A DNA stretch of 53,057 nt from an uncultured Chloroflexus sp. GTDB lineage: Bacteria > Chloroflexota > Chloroflexia > Chloroflexales > Chloroflexaceae. The translations under genes and the position numbers were made by a program. Of the stretch, positions 42,192 through 51,311 are shown piece after piece (position 1 is the first letter of the stretch; each line of letters opens with the position of its first letter). The notes below the pieces were generated by a model. That model was not told the origin of the DNA. It saw only the letters and a list, made by a program, of their open reading frames with translations, and made no database searches. The stretch is taken from positions 1-53,057 of the forward strand of contig NZ_CAKZNK010000119.1 of NCBI RefSeq assembly GCF_937129525.1, in the 5' to 3' direction.

Positions 42192-42737
42192 CTACTCAGA
42201 ACGTTGCAGTTCTTCTACTCGTTGGAGCTGGACATACAGTGGTGGCACGCCAAACAGGGCGCGTTCCCAGTCGGTTACGTTGGGATTGACCTCGCCGAGT
42301 GACCAGCGCCCACCGATCCGAATGATCTGGGTGCCGAAGTGTTGTGGACGACCTAATTCGATCAATAGTCGGTCCCAGGCCATTGCGCGCAATGTCCATG
42401 CCCGTTCATCGCCTAGTTGGGTTGCTCGCCTGGCAAAGCGGTGGGCGTGATGAAAATCGGCGACCGATTCGCCGCAGATCATGACCAATCCGGCCAGAAA
42501 GCAGGCGCGCTCATCGTTGACGAATCCTTGCGCCTCTAGTTCTAGCACTCGTTCGCAACGTCGCCGCCGCTCAGCCGAGGTAGCGCCTTTGGCCTGGCCA
42601 TCAATTGCTTCACTGGCGAGGCGACTGAGTTCATTGATCGGATCTTCGGGTAACAGATCGTCATCAGGATCCATCCCAGGCACTCCTTCCAGTTCAAGCA
42701 GACAGGCGGTAATCAATTGATTGCGTATGTCTATCAT
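42192..42737 (-). CDS. hypothetical protein, DUF6624-like C-terminus
   Basis: About 181 residues from [18 protein letters not shown]. The open frame extends to 42851, but the upstream part overlaps the preceding gene and looks non-coding. The protein is helical, and the end AMAWDRLLIELGRPQHFGTQ followed by a Trp-containing strand resembles the DUF6624 signature (DR..G.PQ.YGTQ). Function unknown. It overlaps the upstream gene by 44 bp if this start is right. Fourth gene of a minus-strand operon with a methyltransferase and rnhB. Confidence 0.6.
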   Translation of the reverse strand: MIDIRNQLITACLLELEGVPGMDPDDDLLPEDPINELSRLASEAIDGQAKGATSAERRRRCERVLELEAQGFVNDERACFLAGLVMICGESVADFHHAHRFARRATQLGDERAWTLRAMAWDRLLIELGRPQHFGTQIIRIGGRWSLGEVNPNVTDWERALFGVPPLYVQLQRVEELQRSE

Positions 42738-43260
42738 TAGTAGTGTACCACACTCTGAGATCGGAGCACCGGCGACAGAGAGCGATCCAGCCGAGGCGGT
42801 GATCGTCGCGACGGGGACGGCGGTAGACTTCGACGTGCTGGTGGCTGCCACAGTGACTGCAACGACCTCTGCTGCGCAGGTAAGCTGCCCAGATGAACGG
42901 TAGCGAGACGTGATCGAGCAAGAGGTGAAGGGTAACGCCGATTGCGAACGGACGCAGGCGCGGCCAGCGTTGGGTTAGCGTCCAAAGCGGTGGCAAGACC
43001 AGGAGCGGCTGGTGGAGCCACGAGCGCAGTGAACCGTAGCGCGGTCGATTATCACCGCGCCAGGGCAACCGGTTGCGATAACGGTTGTAGCTCAGCGCGC
43101 CGCTGATGCTCCAATCGCCGGTGCGACAGGCGTACAGGATGAGATGATCGAGATCGATAAGTACGCCGCCAGTAATGAGCAGAGCAGCAGCTTGCGGGCG
43201 ACGGAGGTACAAACCAGCGGCCAGCAGGGTTGAAGTGATGAGGTGTTCACGTAGATTCAT
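42694..43260 (-). CDS. YdjM/DUF457-like membrane protein with a C-terminal zinc-ribbon-like motif
   Basis: 188 residues. The N-terminal half has hydrophobic helices and metal-binding-type motifs [12 protein letters not shown] and [14 protein letters not shown], as in the YdjM family of membrane-bound metal-dependent hydrolases. The C-terminal part carries CSHC and CRRC, separated by about 30 residues ([17 protein letters not shown] and [14 protein letters not shown]), a likely zinc ribbon of HNH or rubredoxin-like type. The combination is not one I recognise by name. Its start overlaps the rnhB stop by 4 bp. Confidence 0.65.
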   Translation of the reverse strand: MNLREHLITSTLLAAGLYLRRPQAAALLITGGVLIDLDHLILYACRTGDWSISGALSYNRYRNRLPWRGDNRPRYGSLRSWLHQPLLVLPPLWTLTQRWPRLRPFAIGVTLHLLLDHVSLPFIWAAYLRSRGRCSHCGSHQHVEVYRRPRRDDHRLGWIALCRRCSDLRVWYTTNDRHTQSIDYRLSA

Positions 43261-43895
43261 GGATTCTCCAGGGGATGCAATGCTTCCAGCACCGGTTGAA
43301 AAGTCTGGCGGTGGATTGGCGATGGGCCATGTTGCCTGAGCGCGCGCTGATGAGCGGCAGTGCCATACCCTTTATGCAGCGCAAACCCGTACTGTGGATA
43401 GCAAAGGTCGGCGGTTTGCATCAACCGATCGCGCGTAACTTTGGCAATAATAGAAGCGGCAGCAATCGACAATGACCGCGCATCGCCACGCGCCAGCGAC
43501 TCTTGCGGCAGACTCAGGTTGGATAGCCGTTCGGCATCGATCAGCAGCGCATCAACAGCGCAAGGCAGCGATAGTACTGCCAGGGTCATTGCCAGGCGAG
43601 TAGCCGGCAGGATACCGTAAGCGTCGATCAAAAAGGCCGGGACGATACCTACACCGATGCCCTGAGCGCAGGTCTGTATGATGGTGTATACATGCTCGCG
43701 AGCGGCGGCGCTCAACTGTTTCGAATCGTTGACCATTGCCAGCAAATCTGGCTGTTCGTACACTATCGGCGCTAACACGACGGCTGCGGCCACCACCGGC
43801 CCGGCCCAGCAACCGCGTCCGGCTTCGTCAATCCCGGCCAGCGTCTGGTATCCACGGGCGCGAAGCGCGTATTCAAAGCTCAGATCTGGTTTCAT
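43257..43895 (-). CDS. rnhB: ribonuclease HII
   Basis: A 212-residue enzyme that cleaves RNA of RNA-DNA hybrids and single ribonucleotides in [11 protein letters not shown] carries metal ligands D23 and E24. [40 protein letters not shown] and [11 protein letters not shown] follow as in RNase HII. Length is normal. It overlaps the methyltransferase stop by 23 bp upstream and the next gene by 4 bp downstream, so translation is likely coupled. Confidence 0.95.
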   Translation of the reverse strand: MKPDLSFEYALRARGYQTLAGIDEAGRGCWAGPVVAAAVVLAPIVYEQPDLLAMVNDSKQLSAAAREHVYTIIQTCAQGIGVGIVPAFLIDAYGILPATRLAMTLAVLSLPCAVDALLIDAERLSNLSLPQESLARGDARSLSIAAASIIAKVTRDRLMQTADLCYPQYGFALHKGYGTAAHQRALRQHGPSPIHRQTFQPVLEALHPLENP

Positions 43896-44502
43896 GCGGT
43901 CTCCCGACCATCACCAACACACTGCTGTCACCGACAAAAACGCGCTGGACGCGCAGGTGAAATACGCCGATCTTGAACTCTGGAGGAAGATCGCGCGCAT
44001 TGCGTCCCAACCAGATCAGCCGATAGACGGCGTCAATCAGACGGCCATAACCCCCCTCAATCCGCCCGCCATCAACGATTACCAGTTGGCCGTTAGGGGC
44101 CAGCACACGGCGGATTTCGGCGTGAGTCGCCGGATCGAGAATATACTCTGCCGGGAAGGTGGCGCAGACTGTATCGAAACTGGCATCGGCAAATGGCAAT
44201 TGACGAGCGTCAGCCTGAACAAGTCGCCTGGTAAAGCGCGCTGCGCGACGTAGCATTGCCGGCGATGAGTCAATCCCGACCACATCAGGGCGTTCGGCCA
44301 GAGCGCGTTGCAAATAACCGGGACCGCATCCCAGCTCCAGCACTCTTCCGTGCAATGACGGCACAGCAGCCTCAACCCAACGTTGCCAATGTCCGGCAGA
44401 GACCAGCCAGGCGATCAAATCGTAACTCCAGGCCAGTTCGTGGTAGAGGCGATGAAACAACCAGCGGATGAGACGTTGATAGAATTTCAGTGCGATGTTC
44501 AC
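43873..44502 (-). CDS. SAM-dependent class I methyltransferase
   Basis: 209 residues. SAM motif I is VLELGCGPG (54-62), followed by [14 protein letters not shown] (acidic motif II), [15 protein letters not shown] and [15 protein letters not shown]. This is the Methyltransf_11/UbiE-like arrangement. An N-terminal amphipathic segment ([22 protein letters not shown]) suggests a lipid or quinone-type substrate, but the substrate cannot be deduced. It is the first gene of the operon with rnhB. Confidence 0.82.
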   Translation of the reverse strand: MNIALKFYQRLIRWLFHRLYHELAWSYDLIAWLVSAGHWQRWVEAAVPSLHGRVLELGCGPGYLQRALAERPDVVGIDSSPAMLRRAARFTRRLVQADARQLPFADASFDTVCATFPAEYILDPATHAEIRRVLAPNGQLVIVDGGRIEGGYGRLIDAVYRLIWLGRNARDLPPEFKIGVFHLRVQRVFVGDSSVLVMVGRPHETRSEL

Positions 44503-44626
44503 GTTTGCAGCTTATCTCGTCATAGCGTGACACTCGGATGAAAGAGCAATCTGGCTACATTTCCGTTATACCACACAACTGCCCGGAACTGCGTCACAGT
44601 GCGGCTCTACGGTATGACCGCGCCGA

Positions 44627-44635
44627 TGGTATAAT
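44627..44635 (+). promoter_or_regulatory. extended -10 promoter of the aminotransferase gene
   Basis: TGG followed by consensus TATAAT (44630-44635). The -35 is poor. Start is expected near 44642, 37 nt before the ATG. Confidence 0.65.
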
Positions 44636-44678
44636 TGCGCGTAAGTAAGGTTGGCAATCGCGAGGGAAAGGATATGCT

Positions 44679-45881
44679 ATGACCGGCGAGCGCGCCGCAG
44701 ACCTGATTCAGGCCGATCACGATTATCTGTTGCAGAGTTATGTGCGCGCCGATTTTGTGATTGAGCGCGGTGAAGGGGTGTATCTCTACGACAGCGAGGG
44801 GCGGCGTTACCTTGATTTTGTCGCCGGTATTGCCGTCAATGCGCTCGGCTACGGTGATCGAGATGTGTTGAATGCCATCAATGAGCAGGCAGCTCGCTTG
44901 ATTCACGTGTCGAATCTTTACCATACCCGTCCGGCAATCGAGCTGGCAGCATTACTGGTGCAGAGCAGCCCCGCTTTCGAGAAAGCGTTCTTTTGCAATA
45001 GCGGCGCCGAAGCTATCGAGGGGGCGATTAAATTTGCCCGTCGCTACGCCCGCGCTCATTTTGGCGAAGGCAAGACCACATTTGTTGCCTTTGATGGCAG
45101 CTTTCACGGGCGCACGATGGGCGCTGTCGCGATCACTGCCCGCGACAAATACCGTGAACCATTCATGCCGGTCATGCCAGGTGTGCGCTTTGCCCGCTAC
45201 AACGATCTAGCTTCGCTCGAGGCGGCAATGGGTGACGATGTGTGCGCAGTTGTGCTTGAACCGGTGCAGGGTGAAGGCGGCTTGCGCGCTGCCGATCCCG
45301 CTTTTGCGCAAGGCGCGCACGAACTTTGCCAGCGCTACAACGCATTGCTAATCTTTGATGAGATTCAATGTGGGGTTGGCCGCACCGGTACACTCTGGGC
45401 GCACGAGCAGCTTGGGGTACAGCCTGACATCATGACAGTTGCCAAGCCGCTGGCCGGTGGATTGCCGATTGGTGCCGTTTTGATGGGTCAACATGTGGCC
45501 GACGCGATCCAGCCTGGCGATCACGGCACGACTTTCGGGGGCAATCCTCTGGCGACAGCAGTGGGCGCAGTAGTGTTTCGCAAGATTAGCGATCCGGCCT
45601 TCCTGACCCATGTGCAGCAGGTAAGCAATTATCTTGATGAGTCGTTACACGATCTGGCTGCCGAATTGCCCAATACTGTGCTTGAATTGCGCGGACGTGG
45701 TCTGATGCGTGGCCTGCGCATTGCCGGCTCGGCAAGCGCCGCGCGTGAAGCGGCCCATCACCACGGATTGCTGGTTGCTACTGCGGGTGAAGATGTGCTG
45801 CGTCTCTTGCCGCCGTTGATTATCGAACCGCGCCACGTCGATGAGGCACTGGCCAGTCTGCGGGCGGTCTTGCGAGCATGA
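44679..45881 (+). CDS. class III PLP aminotransferase, acetylornithine / [LysW]-aminoadipate semialdehyde type
   Basis: A 400-residue fold-type I aminotransferase. FCNSGAEAIEGAIKFAR, FDGSFHGRTMGA and FDEIQCGVGRTG are present, with the PLP lysine K256 in MTVAKPLAGGLPIGAV and GTTFGGNPLA. It fits ArgD or LysJ, which aminate N-acetylglutamate or LysW-aminoadipate semialdehyde. Given the LysZ-type kinase at 5199, LysJ (or a dual role) is plausible. The two cannot be told apart from sequence alone. AAAGGA 10 nt upstream supports the start. Confidence 0.88.
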   Translation: MTGERAADLIQADHDYLLQSYVRADFVIERGEGVYLYDSEGRRYLDFVAGIAVNALGYGDRDVLNAINEQAARLIHVSNLYHTRPAIELAALLVQSSPAFEKAFFCNSGAEAIEGAIKFARRYARAHFGEGKTTFVAFDGSFHGRTMGAVAITARDKYREPFMPVMPGVRFARYNDLASLEAAMGDDVCAVVLEPVQGEGGLRAADPAFAQGAHELCQRYNALLIFDEIQCGVGRTGTLWAHEQLGVQPDIMTVAKPLAGGLPIGAVLMGQHVADAIQPGDHGTTFGGNPLATAVGAVVFRKISDPAFLTHVQQVSNYLDESLHDLAAELPNTVLELRGRGLMRGLRIAGSASAAREAAHHHGLLVATAGEDVLRLLPPLIIEPRHVDEALASLRAVLRA

Positions 45882-46082
45882 AAGCGGTGTGGCGATCAGG
45901 TTGATAGCCGACGCAAATGATTGCAGCAGGCTATCGGTCTGAACATTGGGAAGCGGTTTGCTGGCCAGCCATCCCATCGGGGCGAATTGCCGGGATACTT
46001 GTATCAATGCGTCAGTACATGGGCACCGTCTCCTGTGACTAAGCAGAGAGTTCAGTCACCGCTCTTGATTCGTCGTGGCGCA

Positions 46083-46091
46083 TGCTACACT
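46083..46091 (+). promoter_or_regulatory. extended -10 promoter candidate of purA
   Basis: TGC followed by TACACT (46086-46091), with TTGATT 15 bp upstream (46065-46070). It lies in the 341-bp gap before purA. That gap also holds a 7-bp hairpin GATAGCC/GGCTATC (45903-45935) after the aminotransferase gene and no gene. Confidence 0.45.
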
Positions 46092-46222
46092 CGCAGGGCA
46101 GCGGTTGGAGGGAAAGAGCTTTTCGGGTTGTCAGAAGCGTCACTATGCAGACTGCGGTTGCGCAAAGCAAAGGCGTTCAACCGTAGTTCGAGCAATGGGC
46201 GCCATCTACAGGGAGAGAGACA

Positions 46223-47515
46223 ATGCCGGTTGTTGCATTAATTGGCGCGCAATGGGGCGATGAAGGCAAAGGCCATCTGGTTGATCTACTGGCGGCCCGC
46301 GCCCGTCTGGTCATTCGCTACGGTGGTGGCAATAATGCCGGCCATACCGTTGTGAACTACCTCGGCACGTTCAAGTTACATCTCGTGCCTTCTGGCATTT
46401 TTGATCCGGGTATCGTCAACGTGATTGGCCCCGGTGTTGTGATTAATCCCGAGGCCTTGATCAAAGAGATTGAGGAACTCGAATCGCGCGGAGTTTCGAC
46501 GGCCAAATTGTTTGTCAGCGATCGCGCGCACGTGATCATGCCTTACCACATTCAGCTTGATCAGTTGCAAGAACAATCGCGCGGCGAGGCGCGGATCGGC
46601 ACCACCGGTCGCGGCATTGGGCCGGCATACGCTGATAAGATGAGCCGTTCCGGCATTCGTATGGGAGATCTGCTGCACGAAGAGACATTGCTCAACCGAT
46701 TGCGGATTGTGCTGGAAGAGAAGAATCGCGTGTTGACCCGGCTCTACGGCGCGCCTGCCCTCTCGTTGCACGATACCTACATGACCTATTTAGAGTATGG
46801 CCGGCGGTTGGCCAATCACATTTCTGATGTGCATCCTATCATTCATCGAGCGCTGGAAAAGGATCTGCCGGTGCTTCTAGAGGGCGCTCAAGGCGCACTT
46901 CTCGATATTGACCACGGTACCTACCCGTTTGTGACTTCATCACCGCCCGGCGCTGCTGGCGCTTGCCAGGGTAGTGGTATTGGCCCAACCCGGCTCAATT
47001 CGGTGATCGGCGTGGTCAAAGCGTATACGACTCGCGTGGGTGAAGGCCCATTTCCAACAGAGGTTGACGGGCCGATTGCCGATACGTTGCGCCAGATCGG
47101 GACGCCGTGGGCCGAGGTAGGCACCACAACCGGGCGGTTGCGCCGGGTGGGGTGGTTTGATGCAGTGATGACACGCTACGCGGCGCAGGTAAACGGGATT
47201 GATACTCTGGCGATTACCAAGCTCGATGTGCTGGATGGGATCGAGACGCTGAAAATTTGTACTGGCTATAAACTAAACGATGCTGTGCTGGAATATCCGC
47301 CGATGACGACGGCTATTCTGGCTCAGGTAGAGCCGATCTACGAAGAGATGCCTGGCTGGTCAGTGCCAACGCGCCATGCGCGGCGGTTTGCCGATCTGCC
47401 AGAAGCGGCGCAGGCGTATGTTGCCCGGATCTGTCAGCTTGTGGGCGCCCGGTTGGGGATTGTTTCGGTTGGGCCAGAGCGTGATCAGGCAATTATGGTT
47501 GCGGATGTGTTTTAA
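46223..47515 (+). CDS. purA: adenylosuccinate synthetase
   Basis: 430 residues; makes adenylosuccinate from IMP, aspartate and GTP in AMP synthesis. The GTP loop GAQWGDEGKGH, catalytic Asp and His in GDEGKGHLVD and NNAGHTV, GTTGRGIGPAYADKMSRSG, LLEGAQGALLDIDHGTYPFVTSS and GTTTGRLRRVGWFD are all present. GKGHLVD replaces the commoner GKGKIVD. GGGAGAGAG lies just upstream. The 3' end overlaps the convergent nucleotidyltransferase gene by 23 bp. Confidence 0.96.
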   Translation: MPVVALIGAQWGDEGKGHLVDLLAARARLVIRYGGGNNAGHTVVNYLGTFKLHLVPSGIFDPGIVNVIGPGVVINPEALIKEIEELESRGVSTAKLFVSDRAHVIMPYHIQLDQLQEQSRGEARIGTTGRGIGPAYADKMSRSGIRMGDLLHEETLLNRLRIVLEEKNRVLTRLYGAPALSLHDTYMTYLEYGRRLANHISDVHPIIHRALEKDLPVLLEGAQGALLDIDHGTYPFVTSSPPGAAGACQGSGIGPTRLNSVIGVVKAYTTRVGEGPFPTEVDGPIADTLRQIGTPWAEVGTTTGRLRRVGWFDAVMTRYAAQVNGIDTLAITKLDVLDGIETLKICTGYKLNDAVLEYPPMTTAILAQVEPIYEEMPGWSVPTRHARRFADLPEAAQAYVARICQLVGARLGIVSVGPERDQAIMVADVF

Positions 47516-48266
47516 TGGCGTTGGCTGCTGCCCACCCCGCTGGTGTGCCGATGTCAAGGGCGCTTCCGGCGGGGAAGGTGACGCCTTCAACCCGCAAGCC
47601 GCGCCTGATTGCCGCTTGAAAGACCGCGCCGATGTGCAACTCGGCGCGGTTTGGATCATGCAGGCGAGCGGTGCGGTCGCGCTGAACTACTTCAGCCAGG
47701 ATGTCAGTTACTGCCGGTGACCAGATCGCAGCCATCCACGTCCAGCGCAGGGTAGTGTGCGATGGTTTGATGTCGATGGCTGTGACCTGGTTGTCTGTGG
47801 TCAGGGCTACCATGTCGGCGGTGTGTGGTCGTTCACACGGGAAGAGGCCAAGGGTCAGATCGGGCTGGCTGCTGGTGTGGTGCGCCTTTAGGGTTGCAAA
47901 GACCTCATCGGGTGTCAGAATCACGTCGGGCAATCCCAGCGCTACTGTCTGATCGCGCAGGAACGGCAATGCGGCGGCCAGCGTATACGCAGCGCCGTGT
48001 GGTTCGTGAACGGTCAGGTAGGCAAGCTGTGGCCCAAATGCCTGACCGTCGCCCAGATAGTTGATGATGTCCCATTTCCCTGGCCGCACGACGATCAGAG
48101 CACGTTCGATACCGGCGCGTTGCCATTGGGCCAGCAGGTATGTGATAACGGGCCTTGGCCGCAAGCCGTTCGGGTCGATAAAAGCGCCCACAGGTAACAG
48201 CTCTTTGCTGCATGGTAATGGGCCAAGACGGGTTGCCATTCCGCCAGCAGGGATAAGACCGATCAT
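47493..48266 (-). CDS. sugar-nucleotide-type nucleotidyltransferase
   Basis: 257 residues with an N-terminal NTP_transferase signature GLIPAGGMATRLGPLPCSKELLPVG, VVRPGKWDIINYL and an ALGLPDVILTPDEVF metal-binding Asp region. It is most like glucose-1-phosphate thymidylyl/uridylyltransferases, but the AGG-x-G-x-R-x-x-P-x-x-K motif is slightly altered (AGGMATRLGPLPCSKE). The acceptor-side motifs are reduced. The sugar and nucleotide are uncertain. Its 3' end overlaps purA convergently. Confidence 0.75.
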   Translation of the reverse strand: MIGLIPAGGMATRLGPLPCSKELLPVGAFIDPNGLRPRPVITYLLAQWQRAGIERALIVVRPGKWDIINYLGDGQAFGPQLAYLTVHEPHGAAYTLAAALPFLRDQTVALGLPDVILTPDEVFATLKAHHTSSQPDLTLGLFPCERPHTADMVALTTDNQVTAIDIKPSHTTLRWTWMAAIWSPAVTDILAEVVQRDRTARLHDPNRAELHIGAVFQAAIRRGLRVEGVTFPAGSALDIGTPAGWAAANAIKTHPQP

Positions 48267-48615
48267 AGGCGTATCTCACTGACGCTGGATATTGAGCCGA
48301 TCATTCTTTTGTCGGTGTGAGGAGGCTGGTTTCATTGTACCGGTTATGGCAAGCACTCGACGATAGTATTGCGCGAGAGGGCCGATCTTGCGGTTGCCGC
48401 TGAGCAATTGTTGCCGGCGCTGGAGCCAGATAAAACGGGCGCATTATAGAGCGTATCACTGCGTTAGTAGCAGGCAGTGTGTAGAACGGGAATGGGTGTT
48501 GTGCCATCGACGTTAACGCCGTGTCGATCTGACAGCGAGCGCGCTTGCTCAGTCTAGTAAGGCGTATGAAGCCCCTGGAGTCGTTATCCAAAACCAGGTC
48601 AGGCGACAGATGGGC
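48267..48615. other. 349-bp intergenic region, nothing recognised
   Basis: No supported gene, strong promoter or hairpin was seen. A 96-codon minus-strand frame (48301-48591) has no Shine-Dalgarno, and its composition is unlike that of neighbouring genes. Confidence 0.5.
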
Positions 48616-49356
48616 TTACAATTGATAGGCGCCGAGCGCAACGTAGAGCAATACTCCCAGACACAGGTAAGCGCCGTAAGGCAAATATTCTGGGGTTTGG
48701 CGACCCAGCCGGCGGGCAATCAGGATACCAGCGGCAACAAAGCCGGCCATGAAGACGCCGAAGATCAGGGCCGGGCCGAGGTGACGCAACCCAAGCGCTG
48801 CGCCGATGAAGATGGCGAGGTAGACATCGCCCAACCCAAAGGGAGCCGATTTGCCTGGAAAGAGGACCAGGGCGAGCAGGTAAAGGAAGAAGAAGCCGAC
48901 CCCGCCGACAAGACCGCCCAGGAGCAGATCGCGCCATCCGGCGCCCACCAGCGATCCCCAGCCGAAGGCGATCAAGGCGCTACCCAGAATGACAAAGGTA
49001 TAGATCCAGCGGTGAAGCCAGTCGATGACGCCGGTAACGATCAAGATGGCGCCAACAAAGGCGAGATAGGCGAAGAGCGGGCTAAGGCCGTAAAGATGGA
49101 ACAGTCGCCAGAGCCAGAGTGCGCTGGCAATTTCGACCAACGGGTAGATCAAGGGCAAGGGTTGACCATTGGCAGCCCGGCCACGTTGCAGTAACCAGCC
49201 CACTACCGGCAGCATCTGCCACCATCGCAATGGCTGGCCAGTGCGAATGCAGCGCGGCCAGCCTAGCAAGCGCTCTTCGCGGGGTAGTCGGATGATGAGC
49301 ACATTGAGCAGACTACCCAGCGCCAGACCGGCTATGACTATGACCACATCGATCAT
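48616..49356 (-). CDS. A24-family prepilin peptidase lacking the zinc cysteines
   Basis: About 246 residues, polytopic. The two aspartates of the A24 protease are D112 in TGVIDWLHRWIYT and D177 in FGLGDVYLAIFIG. The N-terminal methylase-like region (ALGSLLNVLIIRLP to NGQPLPLIYPLVE) keeps the outline of PilD. Of the four zinc-binding cysteines only one remains (PRCIRTGQ, no second CxxC), as in some minimal prepilin peptidases. It would process type IV pilin-like leaders. ATG 49356 follows GAGGA and overlaps the aroE stop by 4 bp. Confidence 0.82.
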   Translation of the reverse strand: MIDVVIVIAGLALGSLLNVLIIRLPREERLLGWPRCIRTGQPLRWWQMLPVVGWLLQRGRAANGQPLPLIYPLVEIASALWLWRLFHLYGLSPLFAYLAFVGAILIVTGVIDWLHRWIYTFVILGSALIAFGWGSLVGAGWRDLLLGGLVGGVGFFFLYLLALVLFPGKSAPFGLGDVYLAIFIGAALGLRHLGPALIFGVFMAGFVAAGILIARRLGRQTPEYLPYGAYLCLGVLLYVALGAYQL

Positions 49357-50192
49357 GGTTTTGGTTCCTCGCCAAATGCAGCCTGCCACATTATCGCTCG
49401 CGGCGCTGAACGACCCGTCCAGCGTTCAAAAGCCAGCGCCCCCTGTTCCACCAGCATCCCGCGCCCATCGCGCGCGCGCGCGCCGCGAGCAGCAGCAGCA
49501 CGGAGCAAAGCGGTTTCGCGGTAGACCATATCGTAGACCAGACAGTGCGGGCCGACCGGTGGATCGGGCAGCGGTATCTCGCCATCGCGCCAGCCGAGAG
49601 CAGTCGCATTGATCAGCAGCGTGCAGTTTGCGACAACCTCTGCCACTACCGGATCGGAGAGGGCCAGTGCCCGCGCTTGCAGCGCTGGCTGGTTAGCAGC
49701 CACTGCAGCCACCAGATCAACTGCCCGCATCAGGTTTCGGTTAACGATCCAGAGACTGGTGACACCGGCATCGACCAGGGCGAAAGCAGCAGCTCGCGCA
49801 GCGCCCGATGCGCCGAGAATAACGACTTCCTGCCTGGTTGCCGTCCAGCCAGCGGCAGCAAGGTCGGCCAGCAGTCCTGGCGCGTCGGTATTGGCGCCTA
49901 TCAGCCGACCATCGGGCTGGCGCACTATCGTATTGACGGCGCCAATGCGGGCCGCCGTCGGTTCTAGTTCATCGAGGAGTGGGATGACGGCTTCTTTATG
50001 AGGCAAAGTCACATTTGCGCCCAGAAATGTCGGTTGACGTAGCGCGGTGATGCGGTCTGGCAATTCAGCGGCGGTTGTCTGCACGGCGCGGTAGTGAGCT
50101 GCAATGCCGAGCGCTGCCAGGGCAGCATTGTGCATCGCCGGCGAGCGAGAATGAGAGACCGGATCGCCGATCAAGATAATCTCTGGTGTCAT
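49353..50192 (-). CDS. aroE: shikimate dehydrogenase
   Basis: 279 residues; NADPH-dependent reduction of 3-dehydroshikimate in aromatic amino-acid synthesis. The N-terminus has PVSHSRSPAMHNAAL, catalytic Lys66 in NVTLPHKEAV and Asp103 in GANTDAPG. The nucleotide-binding loop is ILGASGAARAAA, followed by NRNLMRA and LVYDMVYRETALL. ATG 50192 overlaps the mltG stop by 4 bp (ATGA); the longer open frame to 50285 lies inside mltG and is not used. Confidence 0.94.
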   Translation of the reverse strand: MTPEIILIGDPVSHSRSPAMHNAALAALGIAAHYRAVQTTAAELPDRITALRQPTFLGANVTLPHKEAVIPLLDELEPTAARIGAVNTIVRQPDGRLIGANTDAPGLLADLAAAGWTATRQEVVILGASGAARAAAFALVDAGVTSLWIVNRNLMRAVDLVAAVAANQPALQARALALSDPVVAEVVANCTLLINATALGWRDGEIPLPDPPVGPHCLVYDMVYRETALLRAAAARGARARDGRGMLVEQGALAFERWTGRSAPRAIMWQAAFGEEPKP

Positions 50193-51271
50193 GGTTGATT
50201 CGATTGGCATGCCAGCCACTCTGCTTCGTAGACGCGGAATTCCTCGATTGTGGTTGCAAATTTGTGCGAGCCATCGAGCGCGCAACTGGCAACAAAGAAG
50301 AGATATGGCACCGACTCATCGGGCTGGGCCGCCGCAGTGAGCGCCGCCAGGCCGGGAGCGGCGATTGGGCCGGGTGGTAGACCGGGTGTCACTCGCGTGT
50401 TGTAAGGGCTTTGAATGGCAAGTTCATCGAGGGTTAGTTCGCGTTGCCACCAGGTGCCTTCGCTGGCATCAAAACCCAGCGCGTACTGCACCGTAGCATC
50501 GGCGCCGAGCAGACCGCCACCAAAAATGGGTGCGTATTGGGGTTTGAGCCGATTCCAGAACACGGCGCTAATCTGCGGCATTTCGCTGAGCAGAGCCGCC
50601 TCGCGCTGAATGATCGAAGCCATCGTAACGATCTGATGCACGGTTACTCCGGGCACGCGCACTGAGCGTTCGATGGTACTGTACTGCTCGACAAAGCGAT
50701 CGAGCAACTTGCGAACGATAGTTTCGGCGTTGGCCGAGGGAGCAAAGCGGTAGGTATCAGGGAAGAGATAGCCTTCCAGGGTGGAGCCGGGTGGCAGGCT
50801 GCTAAGCAGGAAATAGTCGGCGCGGAAACGTTCACCATCGCGAGCTACGGCGAGAAACTCCTCTTCGCTGACGAGACCGGCAGCGGCAATGATCGTGGCA
50901 ATCTCTTCAAGGCGAAGACCTTCGGGAATCGTGACCTGCACATCGTTGACCACTCGACCGCTCTGCAAAACGATCAAGATGTCGCTCATCGTCATAGTCG
51001 GACTCAGCACATAGCGTCCAGCCTGGATTTGTTGATCAAGCCCGCGCCACCGCACCAGCGCTCGAAACAGGGCTGGCTGGCGGATCAGGCCGGCTTCGCC
51101 CAGGCGGGTAGCAATAGCGTCAGCAGTCTCGCCGGGAGCAACGATAAACTCAACCGGATCGCCAGCGGTGGCGGGTGTGGCGCGCAATTCACTCAGCAAA
51201 ACGTAGCCGGCGCACGATATGACCAGCGCAATGAGTGAGAGACCAAGCAAGAGTGCGCGGACATGCCGCAT
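50189..51271 (-). CDS. mltG: endolytic murein transglycosylase MltG
   Basis: About 360 residues, membrane anchored (RALLLGLSLIALVISCAGYVLL). A LysM-like region (EFIVAPGETADAIATRLGEAG) precedes the YceG/MltG domain with LEGYLFPDTYRF and catalytic Glu224 in SIIQREAAL. NTRVTPGLPPGPIAAPG is also typical. It cuts nascent glycan strands and sets their length. GGAGG upstream of ATG 51271 fixes the start; the open frame to 51388 is not used. First gene of the coupled mltG-aroE-prepilin peptidase operon. Confidence 0.94.
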   Translation of the reverse strand: MRHVRALLLGLSLIALVISCAGYVLLSELRATPATAGDPVEFIVAPGETADAIATRLGEAGLIRQPALFRALVRWRGLDQQIQAGRYVLSPTMTMSDILIVLQSGRVVNDVQVTIPEGLRLEEIATIIAAAGLVSEEEFLAVARDGERFRADYFLLSSLPPGSTLEGYLFPDTYRFAPSANAETIVRKLLDRFVEQYSTIERSVRVPGVTVHQIVTMASIIQREAALLSEMPQISAVFWNRLKPQYAPIFGGGLLGADATVQYALGFDASEGTWWQRELTLDELAIQSPYNTRVTPGLPPGPIAAPGLAALTAAAQPDESVPYLFFVASCALDGSHKFATTIEEFRVYEAEWLACQSNQP

Positions 51272-51311
51272 TGTGCAAACCTCCCTCACGCCGAACGGCG
51301 CAATGTGAATT

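Noticed and set aside
42108-42302. Plus-strand frame after the AT-rich region
   Set aside because: It mostly overlaps the DUF6624-like gene antisense and has no known domain.
48301-48591. 96-codon minus-strand frame
   Set aside because: No ribosome-binding site, no recognisable domain, and composition unlike neighbouring genes.
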